64,000 nt of DNA from Methanocaldococcus infernus ME (GTDB lineage: Archaea; AGJL01; Methanococci; Methanococcales; Methanocaldococcaceae). Positions 48,222-57,502 of this stretch are shown here, piece after piece. Position 1 is the stretch's first letter; every line of letters begins with the position of its first letter. Location of the stretch: positions 186,001 through 250,000 of the forward strand of contig NC_014122.1 of the NCBI RefSeq assembly GCF_000092305.1, in the 5' to 3' direction. The notes under the pieces are model-generated. The model ran no database searches. It worked only from the letters and a program-made list of their open reading frames with translations, and was not told the DNA's origin. A program made the translations under genes and the position numbers.

Positions 48222-48440
48222 TTAAGGATTTTTAAGCTTGATAACCATTTTCCTATTGTCTTTTAAGACATCTACTTTATCCTCCCTTGCCAACCAGCCT
48301 ATAGCCATCTTTATAACACTTGGGCTATATCCTTCTTTTCTTAATATTTTTTCCAACTGAGATAAAGTTTTCTCTCCCTCAAGTAAAATATTATATATTC
48401 TTCCAGCAGTTTCTCCAATTTTAGCCCAAAGGTTTTCCAT
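48222..48440 (-). CDS. Winged-helix protein of the DUF2582 type
   Basis: A 72-residue protein: LWAKIGETAGRIYNILLEGE then LSQLEKILRKEGYSPSVIKM and AIGWLAREDKVDVL. This is a compact winged helix with no other domain, as in DUF2582. A DNA-binding role is likely but targets are unknown. Its start overlaps the end of the glycosyltransferase gene by 20 bp. Confidence 0.75.
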   Translation of the reverse strand: MENLWAKIGETAGRIYNILLEGEKTLSQLEKILRKEGYSPSVIKMAIGWLAREDKVDVLKDNRKMVIKLKNP

Positions 48441-49596
48441 AGCTCATCATCTCTATAGCCTTTTTATAGACTTTAACAGTTTCCTTAGCTATATTTATCC
48501 AACTGTATTTAGTATAAGCATCTTTCTTGGCATTCTTAACTATATAGTTTCTTAAGCCTTCATCATCTAAAACTCTACTAACCCCCCAGGCTATAGACTC
48601 TGGATTCCCTGGATAAACCCAGATACCATTATATTCATGCTGTATTATCTCCCTCAACCCACCTACAGAACTTGCCACCACTGGGCAGCCAGATGCCATG
48701 GCTTCAAGGGCCACAATTCCAAAAGGCTCATAGATGGAGGGGATTACAGTTAGATCAGCTGAGTTATACAAATATTTTAACCTCTCCCCATTTACAAATC
48801 CTAAGAAGTTAACCTTATGCCCAACATTTAGCCAGTTACAGAGGTCTTTTAAATAGTTAGCCATATCTCCATTTCCAGCTATAACTAACCTTATATTATA
48901 CTTACTTAAAAGTATTGGCATAGCTCTTATTAAATACTCAACCCCTTTCTGATATGTTAGCCTTCCAACATATAAGAGCATGATCTCATTGTCATGAACT
49001 CCTATTGATCTTCTAAAGTTTATCTTCTCCTCATAACTTAAATTTAGATCAAACTCCTCAGGGTTTATTCCATTGTATATAACATTAACCTTATCCCATG
49101 GAGTTGAGAAGATAGAACAAACTTCTTCTTTTAAAGCCCTACTTACAGTGATAACTTGACAAGATTCATAGGTTGAAAGCCATTCTAAATGATGGATGAG
49201 GGAAGAGTCTTCAGAATTTATTCCTCCACATCTTCCCATCTCAGTGCTGTGAATAGATTGAACATAAGCTATCTTCCTATTATGCTTTAAGTTAGCCCCT
49301 ACAAAGTGTGTCATCCAGTCATGACAGTGAATAACATCATAGTCCTTATCAACAATTCCTACCTTTTTCTCAAGCTCTTCAGCCATCAGTAAAATTCTTG
49401 TTAGAAAGTGGCTATGGTAAGGAGGAGAAACTCTATATATGTTAACTCCATTTATAACTTCATCCCTATCACCCACAGTGATAACATCAACCTCTTCCCC
49501 AATCTTAGCTAAAGCCTCAGCTAACCCCTTACAGTGTATGGATAAACCCCCTACTATGTTAGGTGGATATTCCCAAGTCACTATACAGATTCTCAT
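48421..49596 (-). CDS. Glycosyltransferase family 4 (glycogen synthase-like)
   Basis: A 391-residue GT-B enzyme. WEYPPNIVGGLSIHCKGLAE, DYDVIHCHDWMTHFVGANLK, LLYVGRLTYQKGVEYLIRAM, and SIYEPFGIVALEAMASGCPV with the EX7E motif. Related genes in Methanocaldococcus lie next to the glycogen synthase and pgi cluster; here that cluster is at 22-26.6 kb, so the locus has been split. Acceptor unknown. Upstream at 49597-49754 is its promoter region and then CRISPR array 1. Confidence 0.83.
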   Translation of the reverse strand: MRICIVTWEYPPNIVGGLSIHCKGLAEALAKIGEEVDVITVGDRDEVINGVNIYRVSPPYHSHFLTRILLMAEELEKKVGIVDKDYDVIHCHDWMTHFVGANLKHNRKIAYVQSIHSTEMGRCGGINSEDSSLIHHLEWLSTYESCQVITVSRALKEEVCSIFSTPWDKVNVIYNGINPEEFDLNLSYEEKINFRRSIGVHDNEIMLLYVGRLTYQKGVEYLIRAMPILLSKYNIRLVIAGNGDMANYLKDLCNWLNVGHKVNFLGFVNGERLKYLYNSADLTVIPSIYEPFGIVALEAMASGCPVVASSVGGLREIIQHEYNGIWVYPGNPESIAWGVSRVLDDEGLRNYIVKNAKKDAYTKYSWINIAKETVKVYKKAIEMMSYGKPLG

Positions 49597-49754
49597 ATTT
49601 TCACGAAATTCGTAATCTATATTATATTATGGTGTCCGGTTCTTGTTTATATAACTTTATATAATGGCTATTAGGTTTATTTATATCTTATTTTTGAAAA
49701 TTTGATTTTATATATTTAAATATATAAATATAGTTGGGTAAAATAGTGATTAGA
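49597..49754 (-). promoter_or_regulatory. Promoter region of the GT4 gene
   Basis: 158 bp between the glycosyltransferase start and the distal CRISPR repeat. It holds several TATA-like tracts, for example TTTATATAACTTTATATAAT at 49647-49666. I cannot decide which is used. Confidence 0.4.
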
Positions 49755-50383
49755 GTGTTTATCCCCTAAGGGGCGTTATTTTACTTGCCTAAATTACTAC
49801 TATTGACGAAACACTTCTCGTTTCCATCCCCTAAGGGGCGTTATTTTACTTTATTAGGGTTAAAGAAAATGGATTTATATGCGATTATGTGGTTTCCATC
49901 CCCTTAGGGGCGTTATTTTACAGAATTTAAAAGTGTTATCATCTACGGAAAGAAAAGAGTTTCCATCCCCTTAGGGGCGTTATTTTACTTTGAACGAATT
50001 CAGAAATAGAGCAATAATAGAATGTTTCCATCCCCTTAGGGGCGTTATTTTACGATGTGATATTCAGAATAAAACTACCTGATGGGTTTATGTTTCCATC
50101 CCCTTAGGGGCGTTATTTTACTTAAGACATTATATGATGAACTGCCTAAAATAAGTTTCCATCCCCTTAGGGGCGTTATTTTACCTGGAGACTTCTGAAG
50201 CATTAAAGGCTCAGCTTGGTTCGTTTCCATCCCCTTAGGGGCGTTATTTTACGAATTTTCAGTTATATTTGAAATTTCAATCACTGCGTTTCCATCCCCT
50301 TAGGGGCGTTATTTTACTTTAATCTTTTTTGTGATGCTAACTTAATTGCATATGTTTCCATCCCCTTAGGGGCGTTATTTTAC
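49755..50383 (-). CRISPR. CRISPR array 1: 10 repeats, 9 spacers
   Basis: Thirty-base repeats start at 49755 (degenerate), 49820, 49892, 49959, 50024, 50092, 50155, 50223, 50288 and 50354; spacers are 33-42 bp. Read on the minus strand the repeat begins GTAAAATAACG, has the palindrome CCCCTAAGGGG, and ends ATGGAAAC, the usual form of an archaeal 8-nt crRNA tag. The two leftmost repeats carry a changed palindrome centre and the leftmost has a mutated end. Both signs place the old, distal end on the left and the leader on the right. Confidence 0.95.
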
Positions 50384-50807
50384 AAGGCAAAATTTTGCTT
50401 ATTTATAACATTCGCTCTTATAGTATATAAGCTTTATCCTAACCAACAGGCTGAAGGTTAGGTTCTCCCATTTATTTAAAAAGATCTGAAGTTTGATAAA
50501 AACCTTTACTTTCCTTAATACTAAAATAAAACCAAACCTCAAAACCAAAAACAAAATTTCCAAAGGGAAAATAAAATTCTAAAAATAAATAACCCAAAAA
50601 ACTAAAAAAGCCCAATAATTCACAAAAACCGAATATTCAAATTAATAACATTAAGCTACCCTCCGAAGCTAATTAAAAACCAAATAAAAATCAAAAAATC
50701 CCACCTAAAAACAACAAAAACCTAAAAACAAGAACTTCAAACAAGACACAACCTAAAAACCAATAAGAATAAATAAAACTAAGATAAAAATCATCAAGCC
50801 ACTTTAT
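50384..50807 (-). promoter_or_regulatory. Leader of CRISPR array 1
   Basis: A gene-free 424-bp stretch between the array and rfcL. It is strongly skewed: the plus strand is A/C-rich, so the transcript strand is T/G-rich, typical of archaeal leaders. A TATA-like TTATATACT on the minus strand lies at 50419-50427, about 36-44 bp upstream of the first repeat. I see no open frame. Confidence 0.75.
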
Positions 50808-52259
50808 TCAAAAGAAAGCATCTAATGTTAACTGCTTTTTCTTCTCTTTCTTATCTTCTTTTGAAGCTTCTTTCTCTTTTTTCTCATCTTTAGGCTCTTC
50901 TTTCTTCTCTTCCTCTTTCTTCTCCTTCTTAGTTTCTATTTTTTCCTCTTTAACCTCTTTTTCCTCTAAATGCTCCTTCTTCTTAACCTTGGAAGTCTGT
51001 TCTTTAACTCTCTTTTTCCTCAATTCTCTCATTATTTTAATAATCTCATTGGCATTCTTAAACAACTTCTTTATCTCCTCTTCAGTCAACTCATAGTATA
51101 GACAGAGATCAGCAGCCATCTCTGGGTTATGTTCAGCTATCATCTTTAAGCTTTCAAGGTCAAATCTAACCCTCTTGGTTGAGCCATGAGATTTTTCCCC
51201 AATCTTTTTTAAAATTTTCTTTAAAAACTCTCTTTGCTCTTTTGTTGAAGAGAGTAATCTAAAGATCTTAGGATATTTATAGGGTGTCCATTTTCTATAC
51301 TTCTCTTCTTTAGATAAGGCCACTCCAGCAGTCATTAGGTTAGTGGCATACTTCCAAAAGCTATAGTTTTGCCTTCTAACAGCTCTTCCAAGGAAAAGAT
51401 CAGCTTTTGATAAGTAGTCATAAGCTCTTTCAATCTCCTCAAGCTTCTCATACTCATAAGGAATATTTTCAGCTAACCACTCTATTATTACATCAGGGGT
51501 TTCATCAACATCTATTAAGGCAGTTGTGGCCACTTTATAATTTGTAGTCTTCAAAATTATTCTTAAGGCATCAAAGATATTTTTCTCCCTATTCCTCTCT
51601 GGAAGGGATTCAACAGCCTCAATAGTTAGATCTCCTGAGAGGGCTAAGGCTTGGAGATCATTAATAGCACTTCTCAAATCTCCAGCTGAGTGGCTTGCTA
51701 TAACTTTTAATACTTTATCATCTACATCCAACCCTTCCTTTTCAGCAATAGCTTTTAATATCTTATAAATCTCATTAACCTTTAAGGGCTTTAACTCTAT
51801 AAGTTCAACATGAGGTAACAAATTTTTTAAATTTGGGCTATAGGCATCATTGGCTGTCATAATTATAGGGTTCTTACTCTCCTTAGCTATCTTTATTAAC
51901 TCTCCAACTCCTCCAGCATCTTCCTTTCCAGAGATTCCATCAACCTCATCCAAGACAATAATAAACCTATTCCCTAAGATAGACTTAGAAACTGCTGACT
52001 GCCCTATAATTCTTCTAATCTCTTCTCTACTCCTTCTATCACTTGCATTCAACTCTATTACATCAAAGCCATAGTCATTAGCCAATGCATAGGCTAAAGT
52101 AGTCTTTCCCACCCCTGGAGGACCATAGAGAAGAATGGGCTTCTCCTTTTTTCCCTTAATAAAGCTCTCTATCCATCTCTTTAATCTCTCTTTAACCTTC
52201 TCATGCCCAACAACATCTTTTAATGACCTTGGCCTATACTTCTCAATCCAGTTTAACAT
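50808..52259 (-). CDS. rfcL: Replication factor C large subunit
   Basis: About 483 residues: [20 protein letters not shown], Walker [19 protein letters not shown], Walker [11 protein letters not shown] and the sensor segment PIIMTAND. The C-terminal 70 residues are a Lys/Glu-rich tail ending QLTLDAFF, a PCNA-interacting (PIP) box. RfcL and the small subunit load PCNA clamps. Start ATG 52259; the divergent thiolase begins 26 bp away. Confidence 0.95.
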   Translation of the reverse strand: MLNWIEKYRPRSLKDVVGHEKVKERLKRWIESFIKGKKEKPILLYGPPGVGKTTLAYALANDYGFDVIELNASDRRSREEIRRIIGQSAVSKSILGNRFIIVLDEVDGISGKEDAGGVGELIKIAKESKNPIIMTANDAYSPNLKNLLPHVELIELKPLKVNEIYKILKAIAEKEGLDVDDKVLKVIASHSAGDLRSAINDLQALALSGDLTIEAVESLPERNREKNIFDALRIILKTTNYKVATTALIDVDETPDVIIEWLAENIPYEYEKLEEIERAYDYLSKADLFLGRAVRRQNYSFWKYATNLMTAGVALSKEEKYRKWTPYKYPKIFRLLSSTKEQREFLKKILKKIGEKSHGSTKRVRFDLESLKMIAEHNPEMAADLCLYYELTEEEIKKLFKNANEIIKIMRELRKKRVKEQTSKVKKKEHLEEKEVKEEKIETKKEKKEEEKKEEPKDEKKEKEASKEDKKEKKKQLTLDAFF

Positions 52260-52284
52260 AACTAACACCAATAAAAAGGGTGAG

Positions 52285-53157
52285 ATGTTGAAGTGCTTCT
52301 GTGGTAAGGAGAGTTATATAAAAGTTACATATCCAAAGGTTAAATACTTATGTAAAGAGCATTTTATAGAATACTTTGAGAATAGAGTTAAGAGGAGTAT
52401 AGAGAAGTTTAAAATGCTAAGTAAAGATGAGAAAATCTTAGTCCCAATCTCTGGAGGAAAGGATAGTCATGCAGCAGCATATATATTAAAAAAACTTGGC
52501 TATGATATAGAGCTTTTCCATATAAACCTTGGAATCTCTAACTTCTCAGAGATATCATTAGAGAAGGTTAAAGAGCTCTCCAACTTTATAAATGCTAAGT
52601 TACATATTGTTAACCTTAAAGAGATAACTGGAAAAACTATAGAAGATGTTAAGGGAAAGAAGTGTTCAATCTGTGGAATAACTAAAAGATACTTAATGAA
52701 CAAGTTTGGTTATGAGCATGGCTTTGACACTATAGTGACTGGCCATAATATGGATGATGAACTCTCTTTCATGTTAAACAATCTCTTAGGCTGGAATATA
52801 AGATATCTTGCTAAACATCTTCCAGTGCTTCCAGCACATGACAAGTTTTTAAAGAAGGTTAAGATTTTCTACGAGATTGAGGAGAAGTATATAAAGGCTT
52901 ATGCTGATGCCCTAAATATTCCTTACACAACAGTAAAGTGTAAGTATGCAAAAAAAGCTATAACTATAAGGCATAGGGAATATTTAAATAAACTTGAGGA
53001 AGAGAAGCCAGGGATAAAGTATCACTTTCTCTATGGTTATTTGAAAAATAGGGAGTTATTTGAAGTAGAAAAAGATTTCAAGTTTAGAGAGTGTGAGATC
53101 TGTGGTATGACATCAGCATCTAAGATCTGCTCTTTTTGTAGAGTGTGGAGAAGATGA
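52285..53157 (+). CDS. TtuA/Ncs6-type tRNA 2-thiolation enzyme
   Basis: About 290 residues from an ATG at 52285 (AAAAAGGGTGAG upstream). An N-terminal zinc knuckle ([10 protein letters not shown] and LCKEHF), the PP-loop [14 protein letters not shown], a cysteine pair site [15 protein letters not shown], the second active cysteine in [11 protein letters not shown], and a C-terminal zinc finger ([16 protein letters not shown]) match TtuA. The enzyme thiolates uridine or methyluridine in tRNA using an Fe-S cluster. The exact position modified cannot be fixed. Confidence 0.87.
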   Translation: MLKCFCGKESYIKVTYPKVKYLCKEHFIEYFENRVKRSIEKFKMLSKDEKILVPISGGKDSHAAAYILKKLGYDIELFHINLGISNFSEISLEKVKELSNFINAKLHIVNLKEITGKTIEDVKGKKCSICGITKRYLMNKFGYEHGFDTIVTGHNMDDELSFMLNNLLGWNIRYLAKHLPVLPAHDKFLKKVKIFYEIEEKYIKAYADALNIPYTTVKCKYAKKAITIRHREYLNKLEEEKPGIKYHFLYGYLKNRELFEVEKDFKFRECEICGMTSASKICSFCRVWRR

Positions 53158-53759
53158 AAAAGAAGAAGCTTGAGATGCTCTTAGACTCTTTAAAACCTCA
53201 CCCAAACCCTAAGGTTGAGCTTGAACAGTATACAATCAGTGGAAGCTTAGCCTCTGAACTCCTCTTCTTAGCTCAGAAAGATTTTATAGGTAAGACTGTC
53301 TTAGACCTTGGCTGTGGTACTGGAAGGTTAGCTATAGGGGCTAAGCTCTTAGGGGCTAAGAGAGCTGTGGGAATAGATATAGATAGAGAGAGTATAGAGG
53401 TAGCTAAAGAAAATGCTAAAGCCCTTGGGGTTGATGTAGAGTTTATATGTAATGATGTTAGAAATATAAAAAGGGAGATGTTTGATGAAGAAGTTGTAGT
53501 TATACAAAACCCTCCCTTTGGAGCTCAGAAGAAGGGTTCTGATAGAATTTTCTTAGAGAAGGCTCTTGAGTTAGGGGATGTGATATATAGTATTCACAAC
53601 TACCCAACTAAAGACTTTGTTGTTAAGTTTGTTGAGAGCTTAGGAGGGGAAGTAACCAACATCTATAAAGCAAATTTTAGAATTCCAGCCATCTATAGGT
53701 TTCACAAAAAGAGAGCTTTGGAAATTCCAGTTTTAATATTTAGAATTGTAAGGAGGTAA
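53145..53759 (+). CDS. METTL5-like RNA adenine-N6 methyltransferase
   Basis: A 204-residue Rossmann methyltransferase: [36 protein letters not shown], and catalytic NPPF in [16 protein letters not shown]. The C-terminal [13 protein letters not shown] also fits the METTL5 family, which methylates adenine in small-subunit rRNA. It overlaps the thiolase gene by 13 bp, joining two RNA modification genes. Confidence 0.85.
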   Translation: MEKMKKKKLEMLLDSLKPHPNPKVELEQYTISGSLASELLFLAQKDFIGKTVLDLGCGTGRLAIGAKLLGAKRAVGIDIDRESIEVAKENAKALGVDVEFICNDVRNIKREMFDEEVVVIQNPPFGAQKKGSDRIFLEKALELGDVIYSIHNYPTKDFVVKFVESLGGEVTNIYKANFRIPAIYRFHKKRALEIPVLIFRIVRR

Positions 53760-53763
53760 AGAG

Positions 53764-54321
53764 ATGTTCTCAGAGAGGGAATTAAAAGATTTGATAATTT
53801 CAGTTATTATGATAGCTATCATCTTTGTCTACCCTCATATAAGTTTAACAAATATTTTAATAGCTCTCCTAACTGTTGGTTTGGGCTTTATATTTCATGA
53901 GCTTATGCATAGAGAAGTTGCCAGAAAGTTTGGAGCTATTAGTGAGTTTAGAGCTTGGTATGAAGGTTTAATTATTGGTTTAATATTGAAAATGATACTT
54001 GGAGCCACATTTATAGCCCCTGGAGCTGTCTATATTTATAAGGATTACTTAACTGTGGAAGAGAGTGGAAAAATAGCACTTGCTGGACCTTTAGCAAATA
54101 TTTTATTAGCTATTCTATTCTTTCTCCTAACCTTAACTCATGGAAATTATTTACTAAATATTATAGGCTTCTTTGGCTTTCATGTAAACCTCTTCTTAGC
54201 TGGCTTTAACCTCTTACCAATCCCTCCATTTGATGGAGAGAAGGTTATTAGATGGAACCCTCTGATTTGGGCAATCTTTGGAATTCCTTTATTAGCCTAT
54301 GTCTTCCTAAGGCTCTTCTAA
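53764..54321 (+). CDS. Site-2 protease family (M50) membrane protease
   Basis: A 185-residue polytopic protein. The zinc motif is FIFHELMHREVARKFGA (HExxH) in TM2, and the second motif is FNLLPIPPFDGEKVI (NxxPxxPxDG). AGPLANILLAILFFLLTL is the conserved inner hairpin. It is short with no PDZ domain. It would cleave membrane proteins inside the bilayer. The end overlaps the convergent CheF-like gene by 15 bp. Confidence 0.88.
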   Translation: MFSERELKDLIISVIMIAIIFVYPHISLTNILIALLTVGLGFIFHELMHREVARKFGAISEFRAWYEGLIIGLILKMILGATFIAPGAVYIYKDYLTVEESGKIALAGPLANILLAILFFLLTLTHGNYLLNIIGFFGFHVNLFLAGFNLLPIPPFDGEKVIRWNPLIWAIFGIPLLAYVFLRLF

Positions 54322-55023
54322 GAAGCTCTCAAAGTGACAAGTAGTTTTAAACTCCTTAAGAAGCCCAACATTTACATTTAGCACACTCTTTAAATATTTT
54401 AACAAGAAATATTTTAGTTCATCATCAAGGGAGAGATATGAAGTTACCTTCTTTCCCACAACTGACTGAGTTATTCTCAAATAGCCATTTTCAAGATTTA
54501 CATCTTTTATTTTTGAGAATATGTCATAGTATTCTTTATCTCTTGTTTCAAATAAAATTTTTTCTTCAATTTTTGTTATAAAATTAACCTTAATTTTCTT
54601 CTTAACTAACTTTAGTTTTCCCTTTTTCCATTCATCACTCTTTTTTATATTATACAGAACTTCCAACTCCTTATCCAAAATAAATTTATAGAGAATTTCT
54701 TTTAAAACTGATTTGACTGGAAATTCTCCATAGATAGAGCTTTCAACACCAAAGGCTATCATAGCAAGGTCTTCTTCAAATGGGATAACTATTGAAGAGA
54801 TGTTATAAGCACCTTCTAATGTAGTCTTTATTAAATACCTAACCTTCTTTGGAACTTTAGAGTCAATATCTATTATATCATTAAATTCAGCCTCTAACTC
54901 TTTATTTTGAAACTCAAAAACTATTTTACTATCATCAATAAAAATATCTAACTTTTCCCATCTATCAAATAATGTAATTTCTTTTCCTCTTTTTAAAAAA
55001 AATCCCACTCCTGAGAATTTCAT
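54307..55023 (-). CDS. CheF-like protein without winged-helix domain
   Basis: A 238-residue protein matching the N-terminal two thirds of CheF at 41630: LEGAYNISSIVIPFEEDLAM and IAFGVESSIYGEFPVKSVLK against the CheF segment with FAPETSIYGRKPIEIFL. KKVTSYLSLDDELKYFLLKY matches ENITSYLYVPARERLFVLRY. The C-terminal winged helix is missing. It is thus a divergent paralogue. It follows two small genes in one minus-strand operon. Confidence 0.75.
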   Translation of the reverse strand: MKFSGVGFFLKRGKEITLFDRWEKLDIFIDDSKIVFEFQNKELEAEFNDIIDIDSKVPKKVRYLIKTTLEGAYNISSIVIPFEEDLAMIAFGVESSIYGEFPVKSVLKEILYKFILDKELEVLYNIKKSDEWKKGKLKLVKKKIKVNFITKIEEKILFETRDKEYYDIFSKIKDVNLENGYLRITQSVVGKKVTSYLSLDDELKYFLLKYLKSVLNVNVGLLKEFKTTCHFESFLEEP

Positions 55024-55025
55024 AA

Positions 55026-55235
55026 TTATCCCATTATCTCAGAGATCTTATTCAAAATTATTTTATAGTCAGTTATTTTAGTTATGTCTTTTTCTTCTTT
55101 TAATCTCTTATTTACAATTTCCTTTAGCTCTTCTAAGCTATTTACTCTATTAAATAACTCTTTTATCTCTTCAATATGAGAGACATAGGGAAGAATCTCT
55201 ATTAGCAACTCATTAATCTCTTTTCTTTGGCTCAT
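55026..55235 (-). CDS. Small charged helical protein
   Basis: A 69-residue protein (MSQRKEINELLIEILPYVSH) made of amphipathic helices with no recognised domain. It sits between the DUF2304 membrane protein (23-bp overlap) and the CheF-like gene (2-bp gap). Operon position suggests a shared role; none can be named. Confidence 0.5.
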   Translation of the reverse strand: MSQRKEINELLIEILPYVSHIEEIKELFNRVNSLEELKEIVNKRLKEEKDITKITDYKIILNKISEIMG

Positions 55236-55557
55236 ATCTATCCCTTATAGCAATCTCTCTAACAATTTTAGTTATCTCCCTCTCCAATTTTTCTAACCTT
55301 GCATATATCCTATAAACTAAGTAGAACAATAAAATAATTGATAAATATATTATAACATCAACCCCTCTCCCAACTCCTAAGACTGTTGCTAAATAGCTCA
55401 TAAAATTTGGGAAGATAACTATAAGTAATGCCAGCAACCAAACAAATAACCAAAATATTCCTTCCTCAAGCTCCATAGATTTCTTTTTAATTTGCTTAAT
55501 AACCCTTGTTAAAGCAAATAAAATTATTATTAAGCCAACTATTTGAATAAGTTCCAA
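55213..55557 (-). CDS. DUF2304-type membrane protein
   Basis: About 114 residues. Three hydrophobic segments: LIQIVGLIIILFALTRVI, EGIFWLFVWLLALLIVIFPN and VDVIIYLSIILLFYLVYRIY, followed by a charged coil. The pattern matches DUF2304. I start at the TTG at 55557, preceded by AGGGGTG; the frame reaches 55602 but overlaps pyrB antisense. It is divergent from pyrB with a 26-bp spacer. Confidence 0.7.
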   Translation of the reverse strand: MELIQIVGLIIILFALTRVIKQIKKKSMELEEGIFWLFVWLLALLIVIFPNFMSYLATVLGVGRGVDVIIYLSIILLFYLVYRIYARLEKLEREITKIVREIAIRDRYEPKKRD

Positions 55558-55583
55558 GCTTACACCCCTTTTAAGGTGAGATT

Positions 55584-56498
55584 GTGAAGCATTTAATATC
55601 AATGAGAGATATAGAGAGGGAAGAGATTGAAGAAATTTTAGAGGAAGCTAATAGGATGGAGAACTTATTAAACAATAAAAAGCCTTTGAAACTTCTTGAG
55701 GGGAAGATATTGGCAACTATTTTTTATGAGCCATCTACAAGGACAAGGCTTAGTTTTGAAACAGCTATGAAGAGGTTGGGAGGAGAAGTTATAACCATGG
55801 ATGCTAAAGCTTCATCAGTGGCTAAGGGAGAGAGTTTAATAGACACTGTTAGAGTAATCAGTGGCTACTCAGACATTATAGTCTTAAGACATCCAAGAGA
55901 AGGGGCTGCAAGACTTGCAGCTAAGTATTCTTCAGTCCCTATAATAAATGCTGGTGATGGAGCTAACCAGCATCCAACACAGACATTATTAGATCTATAT
56001 ACAATAAAGAGGGAACTTGGGAAGATAGACAATATAAGGATAGCCTTTATTGGAGATCTGAAATATGGAAGGACTGTTCATTCATTAGTTTATGCTCTCT
56101 CACTATTTAATAATATTGAATTCTTCTTTATTTCTCCTGAAAACTTAAAGATTCCTGAGGAGATAAAAGAATATTTAAGAAGAAGAGGGTTAAGATTTAA
56201 GGAAACTAAGGAGTTTATTGATGAAGAAATAGATGTTCTATATGTTACAAGGCTACAAAAAGAAAGATTTACTCCAGAGGAGTATGAGAAGGTTAAGGGA
56301 AGCTATAAGATAACTAAGGAGTTTGTTGAAGGGAAAAACTTTATTATTATGCATCCTCTGCCAAGGGTAGATGAGATAGATTATGAAGTTGATAATCTAC
56401 CAAATGCCAAATACTTTAAGCAGAGCTATTATGGAATTCCTGTAAGGATGGCTATCCTTTATAAGTTGCTTAGAGATTCTGATAAAGCTCTCCAGTGA
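55584..56498 (+). CDS. pyrB: Aspartate carbamoyltransferase catalytic chain
   Basis: A 304-residue protein, MKHLISMRDIEREEIEEILE. Active-site motifs are FYEPSTRTRLSFETAM (carbamoyl phosphate), INAGDGANQHPTQTLLDL and MHPLPRVDEID. The start is GTG at 55584, with AAGGTGAG upstream and the usual N-terminus. It catalyses the first committed step of pyrimidine synthesis; its PyrI partner gene is at 2981-3418. Its 3' end overlaps the CBS regulator gene. Confidence 0.96.
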   Translation: MKHLISMRDIEREEIEEILEEANRMENLLNNKKPLKLLEGKILATIFYEPSTRTRLSFETAMKRLGGEVITMDAKASSVAKGESLIDTVRVISGYSDIIVLRHPREGAARLAAKYSSVPIINAGDGANQHPTQTLLDLYTIKRELGKIDNIRIAFIGDLKYGRTVHSLVYALSLFNNIEFFFISPENLKIPEEIKEYLRRRGLRFKETKEFIDEEIDVLYVTRLQKERFTPEEYEKVKGSYKITKEFVEGKNFIIMHPLPRVDEIDYEVDNLPNAKYFKQSYYGIPVRMAILYKLLRDSDKALQ

Positions 56499-57360
56499 TA
56501 GTTTTTAAGATGTCTGTCCTTGTTATGATTCCAAACACTTTATTATTATCAACTATTATTAACCTTCCAACATTGTACTTATTCATAATCTTTAGAGCAT
56601 CATAAATTTTCACATCTTTATCAACAGTTATAATGTCTTTTTTCATAACCTCCTTAACTTTTTTATCTATTTTATTGATATTCTTTATAATATCTCTAAC
56701 TGTTAAGATGCCAACTAAATTATTATTCTCCATAACAGGAGCTCCACTTATGTTTTTCTCAGCAAAGTATTCAGCAGCTTCTTTTAAGCTCATATTGGGG
56801 GTTAAGTAATACTTTAAAGGATTTCCTATATCTGAAACTTTAAGATTTGGGATACTGCAGACACTATACACATTCATCAGCAATATTTTATGAATGTCAT
56901 CTCTTCCTATCACTTCTCCAGTGATCACTATTTTATTGTGATAGGTGGGCCCAACCTTAATAATGTCTCCAACATTGAACTTTTTAGTGTCTCCTTCAAT
57001 ATAGATTTTAGAGGAACAGCTTTTCTCATGGGAAACTGTGTCAAACTCTATCTTAATAACCTTCACTCCATCAATTTTTACATTATTCTTATATATTGGA
57101 ACTATTATATCCCCTTCATCCTCAATTCCCAATGCTCTATATGCCTTACTTGTTGGTATATAGCCACCCTTAGGTCCTGGGACACCATCAACCAAGTCTA
57201 AAGCTCTCAGAGCTTGCATTTGATTTCTTATAGTTCCTGGATTTCTCTTTAGCCTTAAGGCTATTTCAGTCCCTTTAATTGGTCTATTCTTTTCTCTATA
57301 TAAGTTAATAAGCTCACTTAAAATTTCCTTCTGAATAACAGTTAGCTCCATAACAACCAC
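56470..57360 (-). CDS. Transcription regulator-like protein with HTH and two CBS domains
   Basis: A protein of about 294 residues. The N-terminal winged helix (LTVIQKEILSELINLYREKN, RNPGTIRNQMQALRALDLVD) is followed by a middle domain and two CBS repeats, YYLTPNMSLKEAAEYFAEKN and KDIITVDKDVKIYDALKIMN. CBS pairs bind adenosine nucleotides. A nucleotide-responsive repressor is plausible (inference). It faces the divergent sulfurtransferase gene across 142 bp, so it may regulate it. Confidence 0.8.
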   Translation of the reverse strand: MVVMELTVIQKEILSELINLYREKNRPIKGTEIALRLKRNPGTIRNQMQALRALDLVDGVPGPKGGYIPTSKAYRALGIEDEGDIIVPIYKNNVKIDGVKVIKIEFDTVSHEKSCSSKIYIEGDTKKFNVGDIIKVGPTYHNKIVITGEVIGRDDIHKILLMNVYSVCSIPNLKVSDIGNPLKYYLTPNMSLKEAAEYFAEKNISGAPVMENNNLVGILTVRDIIKNINKIDKKVKEVMKKDIITVDKDVKIYDALKIMNKYNVGRLIIVDNNKVFGIITRTDILKTITGELYQNL

Positions 57361-57502
57361 TTAATTATAAATGATTATAAATTATATTAGTTCTTATTTT
57401 ATATAGAGTTATTGATATGGTTCTAAAGATAAGTTAATAACAAAAGTTATTATCATGGCTTTTCATAAATTTTTAATTCTAAAAAGCTACTAAGGGAGAG
57501 GT

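Noticed and set aside
52135-52284. Upstream extension of the thiolase frame
   Set aside because: It is antisense to rfcL Walker A coding sequence; the zinc knuckle begins at the 52285 ATG.
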